A stretch of DNA of 64,000 nt from Desulfurococcales archaeon (GCA_015521705.1 WANR01000033.1:1-64000); one strand, 5' to 3'. Counted from the stretch's first letter, positions 33,521-42,051 are shown. The notes: generated from the sequence alone by a model not told the origin. Numbers and translations: made by a program.

Positions 33521-34256
33521 CCCTCGCAGCCCTGGCCCTGAGCCGCGAGACCAGCCTCTCAACGCTTTCTGCAAGGCTTAGTATGAGGGGTATCCCCTCT
33601 AGCTTAGAAATCTCTACGGCTAGGGGGTCTACGTCGTCACGGGGGCCATGGATCACTATGGCTCCAGGCTTTACCGGAGAGACTCTCACGGCGACCATTG
33701 GACTTCTCCCGTACCTGACCCCTGTGAAGACTATGCACCTCTGCGGGGTGCCTCCCATTAGGGCGTAGAACTGTATACCGCTGAGGCTCATGATCGCTCT
33801 TATACTATCGACAACGGTATAGCCGTAGACCTGTATCTTGGGCTGGTCTAGTGGTATGAGCAGCTTGCCCTCCACCAGGTCCACCAGTTCCACGATGCTT
33901 ACTGGTTCGTCGAAGTCTGCCATGTCTATTATAGCCCCAGCAGGTATACCCATCAGTCTGGCGAGCTCTTTGAGCTTCTCCCATCCCCTACTCTTATCGT
34001 ACTCCAGTAGGGCTATGACGAATTTCCTGATAAACTTGGATCCCGGAGCCCTCCTCCCCTTCTCATAATCAGTCACAACGCTTGGAGAAACCCCCATAAG
34101 CCTGGCTACTTCAACCTGGCTGACGCCGAACTCTTCCCTCCACCATTTGAGACGCTTACCGGGCTCCTCGCTGAAGGCGATGTCGCCGGCTATTCTCCTG
34201 GCCACGCTCTCTACTACAAAGTCTCCCTGGATGCTCTTAGACAATAGACGAAGCAC
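33495..34256 (-). CDS. Archaeal HTH-type transcriptional regulator (XRE-like N-terminus)
   Basis: 253 residues. Residues about 35-70 form a Cro/C1-type HTH: LKWWREEFGVSQVEVARLMGVSPSVVTDYEKGRRAPGS (given in parts). The rest is an alpha/beta domain (about 120-245; VYGYTVVDSIRAIMSLSGIQFYALMGGTPQRCIVFTG), a conserved archaeal arrangement usually annotated as a putative HTH regulator. Target genes unknown. A minus-strand TATA, ACTTTATATCACC, lies about 25 bp before the start. Confidence 0.85.
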   Translation of the reverse strand: MLRLLSKSIQGDFVVESVARRIAGDIAFSEEPGKRLKWWREEFGVSQVEVARLMGVSPSVVTDYEKGRRAPGSKFIRKFVIALLEYDKSRGWEKLKELARLMGIPAGAIIDMADFDEPVSIVELVDLVEGKLLIPLDQPKIQVYGYTVVDSIRAIMSLSGIQFYALMGGTPQRCIVFTGVRYGRSPMVAVRVSPVKPGAIVIHGPRDDVDPLAVEISKLEGIPLILSLAESVERLVSRLRARAARVNLFSPEV

Positions 34257-34309
34257 CCGCTTGAAGTAGTTGCCAGGGGTGATATAAAGTTTTTAACAAT
34301 GGATCCACG

Positions 34310-34316
34310 TTTAAAG
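34310..34316 (+). promoter_or_regulatory. TATA box of tRNA-Pro
   Basis: TTTAAAG centred 26 bp before the first base of the tRNA, the expected spacing for an archaeal promoter starting at the tRNA 5' end. Confidence 0.6.
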
Positions 34317-34338
34317 GAGTACTGGGGGCCAGCAGGGA

Positions 34339-34454
34339 GGGCCCGTCGTCTAGCCTGGCTAGGATGCGGGGTACGCCGAGGCCCTCTAGAAAGAGGGGTC
34401 GGTGCCCGACTCGGGACCCCGTGGTCCGGGGTTCAAATCCCCGCGGGCCCACCA
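34339..34454 (+). tRNA. tRNA-Pro(CGG) with an intron near position 32/33
   Basis: Acceptor GGGCCCG (34339-34345) pairs with CGGGCCC (34444-34450), then A73 (34451) and encoded CCA (34452-34454). D arm GTCTAGCCTGGCTAGGAT. The T arm is CGGGG-TTCAAAT-CCCCG. The anticodon stem is CGGGG (34367-34371) with CCCCG (34417-34421). The loop reads T plus TCGGGA, giving TTCGGGA with anticodon CGG at 34412-34414. The 38 bases between, about 34373-34410, are an intron with a CCCTCT/AGAGGG hairpin and a CCGA/TCGG helix. The junction, 31/32 or 32/33, is not settled. The mature tRNA has 75 bases. Confidence 0.88.
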
Positions 34455-34558
34455 AGGCCTTAGGAGCATCCTCGCTGCTCCACCCCCTTAAAAACTAATG
34501 CTTAAAAATCTCAAGATACTTGGATTAACATAGGGGAAAGAATTAAAGGGTTAAACCC

Positions 34559-35038
34559 ATGACCAGTTACAGCATACCCAGAGAAACCAGAAGATCCAGG
34601 CTCACACAGCGCAATATAGACTATCTGCGTTCTGTGTACAAGCTGGGAGGCAAGCCGGGCGGCTGCAAGGTTAGGATAAGCGACCTCTCCAAGTCTTTAG
34701 GAGTCTCCGCATCTACTGTAAGCATAATGGTGAGACGCCTAGAGTTCAAGGGGCTACTAGACGTGGAGGACAATACAGGCGTTTGCCTAACCAGGGAGGG
34801 CATGAAAGTGCTGGTGGAGCACCTATGGAAGCACGGGATCATAGAAGTAGCACTTTTGAGGGCCGGCGTAGATGAAGCTACGGCAAAGGAGGTGGCGGAT
34901 AACATGTCTACATGCATGGATTCAGGGACCACGGAAAAGCTGGCTAAGGCGCTAGGAAACCCGGATAGGTGCCCCCATGGAAAGAGGATCCCGTATCCGG
35001 GAGAAGACCTCATAGGCTACGACTATTGTGGGCTCTAG
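34559..35038 (+). CDS. DtxR/MntR-type metal-dependent regulator
   Basis: 159 residues. N-terminal winged helix: RNIDYLRSVYKL, KVRISDLSKSLGVSASTVSIMVRRLEFKGLLDVEDNTGVCLTREG (in parts). Then a dimerisation and metal-binding helix region ending NMSTCMDSGTTEKLAKALGNPDRCPHGKRIPYPGE. The LGxPxxCPHGxxIP segment is the family's signature, with Cys and His metal ligands. No C-terminal SH3-like domain, so it is the short form. It is divergent in position from the HTH gene and may control the Zn/Mn transporter operon about 5 kb away. Confidence 0.9.
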   Translation: MTSYSIPRETRRSRLTQRNIDYLRSVYKLGGKPGGCKVRISDLSKSLGVSASTVSIMVRRLEFKGLLDVEDNTGVCLTREGMKVLVEHLWKHGIIEVALLRAGVDEATAKEVADNMSTCMDSGTTEKLAKALGNPDRCPHGKRIPYPGEDLIGYDYCGL

Positions 35039-35194
35039 GAGTTTTCAGCTATTCGCATCCTTCGAGGAATCTGGTAGTAACTATGAGGGCCGTTAGATGT
35101 GTACGATAAAGTGTTGGAGATTATGGGTTAAATGCTCCAGGTAAAAATGCTTGGGGACTGTTTAAGTGCTCCTGTTTTAAGGCTCTTTGGCTCC

Positions 35195-35872
35195 CTACTT
35201 GCCCTCTTTAACCTTAGCAGCACCCTCCTGCGGGGACGTTGGGGCGAACTGCTCTATCGTGGGTAGCTCTGGGAAGTGCTGCTTCAGCCTCTGCTCTGCT
35301 ATTATGCTCGCGTCTCTCAGTATCTTCTGTGCTTCCTCCGTCACTATGGCTGAGTCTAGGGAGACGGGAACGCTCATTGATACCTGGGTCATGCTTGTCT
35401 GTAGCGCCTCGTCTATTTCTACTAGTTCTGTGAATACGTCCGGCATCATGCCCTTCAGGTAGCCCGCTATCTGTCTTAGGGCCACTATTGCAGGGGCCAG
35501 TGTGGCGTGGGTCTCGCCGACGACTAGGGCGGTCTCGAGCTTTATCCTTACCCTCTCGAGGGCATGTCTCACAGTCATTATGACCTTGGCCATCTTCCTG
35601 ATCTCGGCTACCTCGTTGGCGTACATGACTGCCTTGCTCTTGTCTCCCTCTACTAGCGAGTTGACGGTCTTCTCGAAGAGCTGCTTGTCGTAGGCCTGCA
35701 GTTTCCCTAGGCTGTAGTCTAGCTTGTGTATCTGGGCGTTAAGCCTGTATATGGCGTTTATTATCTGCTGCTTTATCGGGGCCGGCGGGCTGATGAACTC
35801 CTTTATCTTCTTAGCCACAGTCTCCCTGGCGGGCGGCGTATTCCACCTTTTAGACCACTCAGTTAAACCCAT
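35195..35872 (-). CDS. cdvB: ESCRT-III-family cell-division protein (CdvB paralogue)
   Basis: Forms membrane-remodelling filaments for crenarchaeal division and vesicles. About 225 residues from the ATG at 35870-35872, chosen for a GGTGG site 8 bases upstream; a GTG at 35884 is also in frame. Predicted as a long basic helical hairpin: FISPPAPIKQQIINAIYRLNAQIHKLDYSLGKLQ, LFEKTVNSLVEGDKSKAVMYANEVAEIRKMAKV and HALERVRIKLETAL, then helix 3-4 with VSLDSAIVTEEAQKILRDASIIAEQRL. The acidic C-terminal part is short and I see no clear winged helix, unlike full CdvB, so a CdvB1/B2-like paralogue is likely. Confidence 0.88.
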   Translation of the reverse strand: MGLTEWSKRWNTPPARETVAKKIKEFISPPAPIKQQIINAIYRLNAQIHKLDYSLGKLQAYDKQLFEKTVNSLVEGDKSKAVMYANEVAEIRKMAKVIMTVRHALERVRIKLETALVVGETHATLAPAIVALRQIAGYLKGMMPDVFTELVEIDEALQTSMTQVSMSVPVSLDSAIVTEEAQKILRDASIIAEQRLKQHFPELPTIEQFAPTSPQEGAAKVKEGK

Positions 35873-35951
35873 GAGGTTTCCCACCTGGTTAGAAGGTTCG
35901 GCCGTCTGGCTCTAAGAGTGGGGAGACCCCGTCTAACAGTGGTTTCCCCCC

Positions 35952-35958
35952 TATAAAT
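35952..35958 (+). promoter_or_regulatory. TATA box in the cdvB/cdvA intergenic region
   Basis: TATAAAT sits about 55 bp before the cdvA TTG. Its complement ATTTATA faces the ESCRT-III gene at about 80 bp, so it may serve one or both directions. Confidence 0.45.
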
Positions 35959-36006
35959 CCGCCGGGCCAAAGCAGGTGACCGAGTGTAGCCTCGGGGTGT
36001 GCATGC

Positions 36007-36741
36007 TTGGAGCTGAAGGTAGAGTACATATCAAACATAGTGGGGGAGGAGATACAGGACGAGTACGGGAGAAGCATGGGCTTCCTCGTGAGCATCACGG
36101 GCGACATAGACGGCTTCGTTAAGCAGGTAGAGATAAAGGTTGCAGACCGAAGCGTGGAAAGGATCCCCGTCGAGAGGCTGAGGGTAAAGGATGGGAAACT
36201 AATGATCGTGCCCGAGTGGAAATACGAGGCGATAAAGGTCATTGAGTCCCTAGACAGGGCTTACAGGAGGAGGAAGGCCGTAGAGTCCGTCCTAAGCCAA
36301 GGGGATATACCGGGGGAAGTAATAGAGACAATGAAGAGGAGGCTTACAGAGGAGATCAAGAGGCTCAGGGTAAGAGCTGAGGAGGTGAAGAGCATCATAA
36401 GGGCTAGGATAAACGAGATAGACGACGAGACCCTAAGACTCTCAAGTGCCATAGCGAACCTACAAGTCCTATACTTCAGCGGCGAGGTAGGCGAAAAGGG
36501 CTATACGCACGGCATGAACCAGCTCAGGAAGCTCAAGAACATCCTAGAAGAGGAGAAGTCCGACGCCAAAAAGGTCCTAGACAGGCTGGAGAAGATCCTG
36601 GAAATAGCCAGGGCTCCCGAGAAGTATATGAAGACCGCGCGCCACGCCAAGGAGGAGAAGCACGCTAAGAGAGAAGTTGAAGCGAAGCCGCCGGCAAGAG
36701 TGCCGTCTGACGACTCCATAGTTGTGAAGATAGAAGAGTAA
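36007..36741 (+). CDS. cdvA: Cell division protein CdvA
   Basis: CdvA marks the division plane and recruits ESCRT-III. The 244 residues have the expected three parts: a PRC-barrel-like N-terminal domain (about 1-75; GRSMGFLVSITGDIDGFVKQVEIKV and VERIPVERLRVKDGKLMIVPEWK), a coiled coil (about 80-205; long Lys/Glu helices with RAYRRRKAVESVL and RRLTEEIKRLRVRAEEV), and a linker to a C-terminal E3B peptide DDSIVVKIEE that binds the CdvB winged helix. TTG start with GGGGTG 7 bases before it. The gene is divergent from the ESCRT-III gene rather than co-directional as in Sulfolobus. Confidence 0.88.
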   Translation: MELKVEYISNIVGEEIQDEYGRSMGFLVSITGDIDGFVKQVEIKVADRSVERIPVERLRVKDGKLMIVPEWKYEAIKVIESLDRAYRRRKAVESVLSQGDIPGEVIETMKRRLTEEIKRLRVRAEEVKSIIRARINEIDDETLRLSSAIANLQVLYFSGEVGEKGYTHGMNQLRKLKNILEEEKSDAKKVLDRLEKILEIARAPEKYMKTARHAKEEKHAKREVEAKPPARVPSDDSIVVKIEE

Positions 36742-36862
36742 AAGGGTTCTGGAGCTGGTTATTGCCGCGCCGTCCCCGCCGTGCTAGGCTCAGGAGCTAT
36801 ATCAGGTCTTTTAAGCTCCATCCCTCCAGCTTAGAGAAACCGTTTTCCAGCCATGCCAAACG

Positions 36863-37450
36863 GTGCCAGTATTGGGGGAGTTCAAGCTTGTAGTCCGCAG
36901 GGGTGTCTTTACGTATTCTTTTAAGGCGTCCTCGGTGAGCGAAGCCTTCGGCATACTTGAAGATATTGGCGGAGGCTTCTTCCAGCTAGTAGATAGTGGT
37001 GGTAGGGTAAGATCCGTGGGCCACGTCTTCTTTTACAAGCCATCTTGGAGTAGCTGTAGCGCTGAGTGCCTAACAGTGGTGATGGATCAAATGTTCAAGG
37101 GCCTTGGGGGCCTACTCGTTGAGAGGCTCACCTGCATAAAAGCCCGCGTCTACGAGGTAAACGAGGACGCCTGGGGGCGCCTGGAGGGGGGAGAGGTCTC
37201 GGCCGTGAGGGCCTCGAGCGACGAAGACATTATACGGCTACTAGAAAAGATAGCCGGCGAGGGGAGGATCGTCGTACTATTTACTGGTGACAAGAAGCTG
37301 GCGACAGCCGTTAAGGAGAAGGGGTCCCTGGTAGAGGCACACTACATACCGCCAGGCAAGCACGAAGACGGAAAGGACATAGTAGAGGAAATGGCCATGA
37401 GGATAATGGCCAGGGCCGGCGTGTACTGTGGCGAGTCACAAAACAAATAA
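36863..37450 (+). CDS. Archaeal protein of unknown function
   Basis: 195 residues, soluble, alpha/beta. The N-terminal half has beta strands (VVRRGVFTYSFKASSVSEAFGIL, GGGFFQLVDSGGRVRSVGHVFFY) and a Cys pair in SSCSAECLTVVM. The second half has IVVLFTGDKKLATAVKEKGSLVEAHYIPPGKHE, a Rossmann-like strand-helix. I recognise no family. It is 26 bases ahead of rps25e on the same strand and probably co-transcribed with it. GTG start. Confidence 0.65.
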   Translation: MPVLGEFKLVVRRGVFTYSFKASSVSEAFGILEDIGGGFFQLVDSGGRVRSVGHVFFYKPSWSSCSAECLTVVMDQMFKGLGGLLVERLTCIKARVYEVNEDAWGRLEGGEVSAVRASSDEDIIRLLEKIAGEGRIVVLFTGDKKLATAVKEKGSLVEAHYIPPGKHEDGKDIVEEMAMRIMARAGVYCGESQNK

Positions 37451-37476
37451 CCCCGTAAAGACGCTCACACAACCCG

Positions 37477-37812
37477 GTGGATAAAGTGCTGGAACAAAGG
37501 GATCCCGCTAAGGAGGCAGAATTAGACCCCAGGATTACAAGCGAGATCCTGGACAGGGCATTCAAGGAATTACCGCGCGAGAAATCCCTGACACCCTTTA
37601 AGGTGGCTACAAGGCTCGGGATCCCTATATCCTCGGCCAAGAGGGTGCTGAGACTGCTTGAATCCAAGGGGCTAGTCAAGCTATACTCGCCTAACAGGAG
37701 AAACCCCATATACGTGCCCCAAGCCACACCCGGGAAAGAACAGCCAGTAAAGGCGGCTGAAAGAAAAGAGCAGCCTAAGAGGGCTAGAAAACAAAGAAAG
37801 ACAAGCAAGTAA
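37477..37812 (+). CDS. rps25e: Small ribosomal subunit protein S25e
   Basis: Archaeal/eukaryotic-type protein of the 30S head, 111 residues. The winged-helix core reads DRAFKELPREKSLTPFKVATRLGIPISSAKRVLRLLESKGLVKLYSPNRRNPIYVP (in parts), the S25e domain, and a basic tail PKRARKQRKTSK typical of ribosomal RNA contact. GTG start in the same direction as the preceding gene. Confidence 0.92.
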   Translation: MDKVLEQRDPAKEAELDPRITSEILDRAFKELPREKSLTPFKVATRLGIPISSAKRVLRLLESKGLVKLYSPNRRNPIYVPQATPGKEQPVKAAERKEQPKRARKQRKTSK

Positions 37813-37965
37813 TTAACTTAATTATATCTCGGCTACAGTATCCTGCCGGGCCTCCCTAGTGTGTACCGCCTTCACGTTGCCCGCTTCCATAAAAACTGTA
37901 TGATGGGGTTATCCTGTGGCGCAGCCCTGTTTCCTGTTAGGCTTCTTTTATCCCCTACTGCTTCA

Positions 37966-38421
37966 CGCTTCTCCTACTACGAACTCTCCTACCATGCCAA
38001 GCCCTCTGTGCGGCTTGCAGTAGAATGTTATCTTATCAACCCCGCTGGGTATCACTATTTCGACGGTTCTTTCTTCGCCAGGGTTAAGCGGTATGTCTAT
38101 GTTTAGCTCGTCTATGGTGAATGTGTGGAAGATCCTGCCAGTATTCTTGACAGTCACTATTAGTCTCTCGCCTGGGCTCACCTTAATACTGCCTGGCTCG
38201 TACTCGTACTCAGTAGCGTCTATGGTTAGCTTCCTGGCTTCCTGCGCCTCCCCCGCTGGAGTTGTTTCGGCAGCTGCCGGGGTTGTTTGTGCAGGCGTTT
38301 CTCCTGCTGGAGCCTCTTCAGGAGCCTCTCCGTATTGCGGTATTATATTTGTAGCTAGGATAACGGCTATCACAATGACTATTACAGCCACGCCTGCTAT
38401 TAGAACTGTTCTAGCCATCAA
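37966..38421 (-). CDS. Membrane-anchored blue copper (cupredoxin) protein
   Basis: 152 residues. An N-terminal helix (about 5-26) anchors it outside the membrane. A Thr/Ala/Pro/Glu-rich linker (about 30-62) leads to a plastocyanin/azurin-like domain (about 63-150). The four copper ligands are visible: His99 (IFHTF), Cys135 and His138 (YCKPH) and Met143 (GLGM). An electron carrier, most likely between a bc-type complex and a terminal oxidase. Possibly works with the cytochrome c at 2.0 kb and the Rieske/cyt b at 50 kb. Confidence 0.9.
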
Positions 38422-38647
38422 TCACACCCCTCTAACAAGGCTCTCGGTGTGGTGAGCCTGAGGCATGGGGGAATAACGTTTTCCCAAATTCTAGCCAAAA
38501 TCTACAAGCACTACTTAGGAAAATCGAGTGGCTGTGGTGGTTAGGAGTGTTCGGCCGCTCCTTAAGGGATTCCCGTGTAGGGAGCCCTGGGACAAGTAAA
38601 ATAAAACACGTTGTTTATGTGGGAGAAGAGTGCTCTGTGCATTTACT

Positions 38648-38986
38648 TTATATGACGAACAGGATTAGCAGCGATACTAGTAGGCCGTAGATCGCTATAC
38701 CCTCCCCGAGGACCACGTAGAGCAGGGCTATACCCTGCATCTCCCTCTTCTCTGAGACGGCGCTTATAGCTGCTGCCCCTGCTACCCCGACCGCGTAGCC
38801 CCCGCCTATGCCTGCTAGTCCGACTGCTAGGCCTGCCCCGACGAGCTTCAAGCCCTCCCTAATACCGCTGCCAATAGTGTCTTCCTGCGCGTGTGCCACT
38901 AGTGCTGTGGCCGGTAGTATAATAGCGGCTAGTAGCATGGCGTAATATGCCAGCTTTCTCGAGTCCATAGGCTGCACCTCGGGCAT
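38648..38986 (-). CDS. atpK: A-type ATP synthase proteolipid, subunit K (c)
   Basis: Forms the membrane rotor ring that carries protons or sodium. The 112 residues have an N-terminal leader (about 11-34) likely cut at AHA-QED, then two membrane helices: LKLVGAGLAVGLAGIGGGYAVGVAGAAAI and GIALLYVVLGEGIAIYGLLVSLLILFVI. The essential carboxylate is Glu95 in VVLGEGIAIYG. The single-hairpin form is usual in Thermoproteota. Other ATPase subunits are not in the window. A minus-strand TATA ACATATAGG lies about 35 bp upstream. Confidence 0.92.
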   Translation of the reverse strand: MPEVQPMDSRKLAYYAMLLAAIILPATALVAHAQEDTIGSGIREGLKLVGAGLAVGLAGIGGGYAVGVAGAAAISAVSEKREMQGIALLYVVLGEGIAIYGLLVSLLILFVI

Positions 38987-39200
38987 GTATGGTCTCTCTT
39001 CGCTGAAAATAGTTTTCCCTATATGTCTTCAAGCGATTCTGGCTTATTACCACTGACAAGTAGTAAACGGGGAAGGCGCCTAGGCTACGGGGTAGTTGCA
39101 GGCACCACATAATAGCCCTGTAATACTGGGCATTATCTCTTCTCTAGTGCTAAGGGCTCAACTAGCCTACCCGGGTACCAGGATCTCAAGGTGACTCCGA

Positions 39201-39752
39201 GTGATACTAAGCGATAGGGACATATTAGCACTTATCAGAATAGGGGATTTAGTCGTAGATCCACTGGAAAGAGAGGTTATCAGGGAAAACGGCCTCGACC
39301 TAAGGCTGGGCAGATTCTACTGCAGGTTTAAAAGGACAAGTAGGGTTTTCGATCCCAGGAGCCCCGGTGATCCGGGGGAGTTCTACGAGTGCGGCGAATC
39401 AGGCAGCATAGTCGTGGGGCCTGGAGAGCACATACTGCTCCACACCATAGAGTATCTAAGGCTCCCCTCGTACATTGCTGGCCTCGTGAATCTGAGGAGC
39501 ACGTGGGCCAGGCTGGGCCTCTACATACCAGCCACGGTCGTGGACGCGGGTTTCGAGGGGCAGCTGACTATTGAGGTCGTGGGGTCCAGCTTCCCGGTAA
39601 AGCTGTATCCTGGAGACAGGTTCCTGCACCTGATCCTAGTAAAGCTGGGCACTCCAGCTATGAAGCCCTACGAGGGCGAGTATAGTGGCCAAAAGGGTGT
39701 GAGGCTACCCAAGTTCTTTAGGCTCCAGGGAGCTGGTAGAACCGCTACCTAG
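39201..39752 (+). CDS. dcd: dCTP deaminase (dUTPase-like fold)
   Basis: Converts dCTP to dUTP, or in bifunctional archaeal forms straight to dUMP. The 183 residues show ILSDRDILALI, the PLERE/ENGLDLRLG loop, the nucleotide-binding NLRSTWARLGL (Ser100, Arg104) and the catalytic Glu119 in TVVDAGFEGQLTIEV, then DRFLHLILVKL. ATG and GTG alternatives exist nearby; the ORF start at 39201 gives the family's usual N-terminus. Whether it is mono- or bifunctional cannot be read here. Confidence 0.9.
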   Translation: MILSDRDILALIRIGDLVVDPLEREVIRENGLDLRLGRFYCRFKRTSRVFDPRSPGDPGEFYECGESGSIVVGPGEHILLHTIEYLRLPSYIAGLVNLRSTWARLGLYIPATVVDAGFEGQLTIEVVGSSFPVKLYPGDRFLHLILVKLGTPAMKPYEGEYSGQKGVRLPKFFRLQGAGRTAT

Positions 39753-39849
39753 CAATTGAAACAAGGCGGGAAAGCGGGGGAACGAAAACAACATAAGAAC
39801 ACGGTAGCCCCCTAGATCCTTAGAGGGACCTTTCCCGAGGGTTACAGTC

Positions 39850-40317
39850 TTGGGTTTAAGGATCCGCGAAGGAGACCCCTTCCCAGACCTAGAACTGGTA
39901 CTGCACGACGGCTCTAGGGCTAGGATCTCTGACTTTAAGGGCAAGATACTGGTGGTCTACTTTTATCCGAGAGCTTTTACGCCAGGATGTACAAGGGAGA
40001 CAAGAAAGTTTGCTGAGATATACGAGGAGTTTAAGAGGCTCGGCGCCGAGGTTATAGGAGTGTCACTTGACCCTGTGGATGTTAATTCAAGGTTCGCGCT
40101 TAAAAACAAGGTAGGCTTTAAGTTAGCTAGCGACATGGAAGGCTCAGCGTGTAAGATTCTCGGGATCCTCGGCGGGCTCGGCCCCCTGAGGTATGCGAAG
40201 AGGGTGACTTTCATTGTCGGCCCTGACGGGAGAGTCGCTAGGATCATTAAAGGAGTCAAAGCAGAGGAACACGCCCTCAGGGCCTTAGAAGAGGTTAAAA
40301 GGCTACTTAACGATTAA
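39850..40317 (+). CDS. Peroxiredoxin (Bcp/PrxQ type)
   Basis: Thiol peroxidase that detoxifies hydroperoxides. The 155 residues have FTPGCTRETRKFAEI with the peroxidatic Cys47 and the catalytic Thr44-Arg pair context, and later VTFIVGPDGRVARI. The resolving Cys that PrxQ enzymes carry five residues later (PGCTxxxC) is Arg here. The only other Cys is in GSACKIL (about 104), so it is a 1-Cys-like or atypical 2-Cys enzyme. TTG start; ribosome site in the GGGAC/GAGGGTT region is weak. Confidence 0.88.
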   Translation: MGLRIREGDPFPDLELVLHDGSRARISDFKGKILVVYFYPRAFTPGCTRETRKFAEIYEEFKRLGAEVIGVSLDPVDVNSRFALKNKVGFKLASDMEGSACKILGILGGLGPLRYAKRVTFIVGPDGRVARIIKGVKAEEHALRALEEVKRLLND

Positions 40318-40613
40318 AGCATGCAGTTACCAGAAACGGTTCTTTAGGCTTGCATGTTTGTTTGCCCACAACTACTACCTGGCTTACCACAAAGAACAAG
40401 AGGGGATGCCTCATCTTTAATAGTTTTATAGTTTCTTTATGGTTACCCGTCTACTCTTTGCACGGTTCCCTGCAAGCTACTTTCCAGTCTTAACCTTAGG
40501 GATCCCGGCATTCGGGCTCCCTAGAGCCCGCTACACTATTTTCTGGCTCTGGCTTTATGCCCTCTTATTTTTCCCTGGTTTTATCCATATATCTACGTGG
40601 CGGGTGGTTCTTG

Positions 40614-42032
40614 TTGGCTGTGAGGATTAGCCTCGATAGCTGTCCTTCGCTCGGCGACCTCTACAGGGTCTCTGTGGAAAACGAGGGTGTCGACGTGGAT
40701 CATGGGGTGTATGAGTCGCTTGAGGCTGCCAGGAAAAGGTTCCTGGAAGAGGCCTCTAGGAGAAAAGTGTATGGCATGTGCACGGGGCTCGGCGACTTGT
40801 ACGACGTCCCGGCTAGTTGTAATGGCGGATCCGAGACCGAGGTTCTCAGGGAGCACGCGGTGGGCATAGGACCGAGAGCTCCAGAAGCCATAGTCAGGGC
40901 TTTCCTCTTTGCCCGCCTAGCGCAGCTCTCGAGGGGTGCTGCCCCTGTCAGGGGGATGGTGGCCAGAAGACTGGAGGAGGCCCTTAACGCGGGCATTCAC
41001 CCAGTAATACCAATGCTGGGGAGTCTGGGGGCTAGTGGTGATCTGGCTCCGTCGTCGCATGCCTTCCTCTGTATTCACCTTGGAGTGGGGGACGCGGTTT
41101 ATGAGGGCAGGCTGGTTAAGTGCAGGAGAGCTTTAGAGAGGGAGGGGCTAGACGTTGTACAGCTGGAGCCAGGCGAGGCTCTAGCCCTTATAAACAATAC
41201 TGCCTGGAGCACTGGCATAGCCGGGTTGGCGCTTGCAGCCTCCATTGCCGTCGTCGAGGAGTCGTTAAAAACGGCCGTGGATTCGTTGGTCATCACCGGG
41301 TGTAATAGCGAGCACTTCAGCATTGACGCTGCTAGGGCTAAGAAGCTGCCCCACATAGCCACAGTCGCCGAAAGAGTTATGGCCGGCACGTGTGATGGCA
41401 GGAGGCTGCAGGATCCCTATAGCATAAGGTGCATACCAGTGATCTACGGGTCCGTTCAGGCTTTCCTAGAGTTCTCAGCGGCCATAGTCGAGTCCGAGCT
41501 GTGCGCCTCTCCAGAGAACCCGGCTGTCATTGATGGGAAGATTTACCACACGTGCAACTTCCACTCGGCTAGCGTCGGAATGGCGTGCGACTCCGCCGCC
41601 ATAGCCTTGGCCCATGTAGCCAACATGGCTGAGAGGAGGATAGCCCAGCTACTCAATGGCAAGACCACAGGGCTGGCCGATTACTTGAGGTGGGAGGGGA
41701 GCCCCTCGGGGGCCATGATCCTGCAATACACGGCAGCATCCATAGCCATGGAGCTAAGGCGGGCGGCCCAGCCGGCTACTGTTCATAACATCCCCACAAG
41801 CGGCTTGCAAGAGGACGTGGTCCCCAACTCTCCCGCTGCTGCTATGAAGCTGCTTAGCGCAGCGCGCAGATTAGCATACCTAGTCTCCATGGAGAGGGTT
41901 CTCCAGAGCATTGCTGCAACCCTTACAAGGGGCCAGAAACCCGTGTTCCCCTACCTCTCTCTGCTAGTGGAGGAGGAGGATAGTAGGCTGTCTAGAAGAC
42001 TGGGCCTCGACAAAGTAGTGCCAAGCCATTGA
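40614..42032 (+). CDS. hutH: Aromatic amino acid (probably histidine) ammonia-lyase
   Basis: Non-oxidative deaminase that makes its own MIO cofactor from Ala-Ser-Gly. From TTG at 40614 the chain is 472 residues. ASG is at 140-142 (SLGASGDLAPSSH). KVYGMCTGLGD supplies the conserved Tyr of the inner loop. REHAVGIG aligns with the His that marks histidine ammonia-lyases, which favours histidine over Phe/Tyr. ALINNTAW and the later RLQDPYSIRCIPVIYGSV and HNIPTSGLQEDVV complete the family set. The longer frame from 40557 has an unlikely hydrophobic start; GGGTGG precedes 40614. Rare in hyperthermophilic archaea; no other Hut genes adjoin. Confidence 0.88.
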   Translation: MAVRISLDSCPSLGDLYRVSVENEGVDVDHGVYESLEAARKRFLEEASRRKVYGMCTGLGDLYDVPASCNGGSETEVLREHAVGIGPRAPEAIVRAFLFARLAQLSRGAAPVRGMVARRLEEALNAGIHPVIPMLGSLGASGDLAPSSHAFLCIHLGVGDAVYEGRLVKCRRALEREGLDVVQLEPGEALALINNTAWSTGIAGLALAASIAVVEESLKTAVDSLVITGCNSEHFSIDAARAKKLPHIATVAERVMAGTCDGRRLQDPYSIRCIPVIYGSVQAFLEFSAAIVESELCASPENPAVIDGKIYHTCNFHSASVGMACDSAAIALAHVANMAERRIAQLLNGKTTGLADYLRWEGSPSGAMILQYTAASIAMELRRAAQPATVHNIPTSGLQEDVVPNSPAAAMKLLSAARRLAYLVSMERVLQSIAATLTRGQKPVFPYLSLLVEEEDSRLSRRLGLDKVVPSH

Positions 42033-42051
42033 ACCTAAGGATTAAGCCCGG

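Noticed and set aside
34237-34455. 72-codon minus-strand frame over tRNA-Pro
   Set aside because: GPRGFEPRTTGS is again antisense tRNA.
40439-40630. 63-codon frame overlapping the ammonia-lyase start
   Set aside because: It has a TATA upstream but overlaps the likely promoter and start of the lyase in another frame, and no family is seen.
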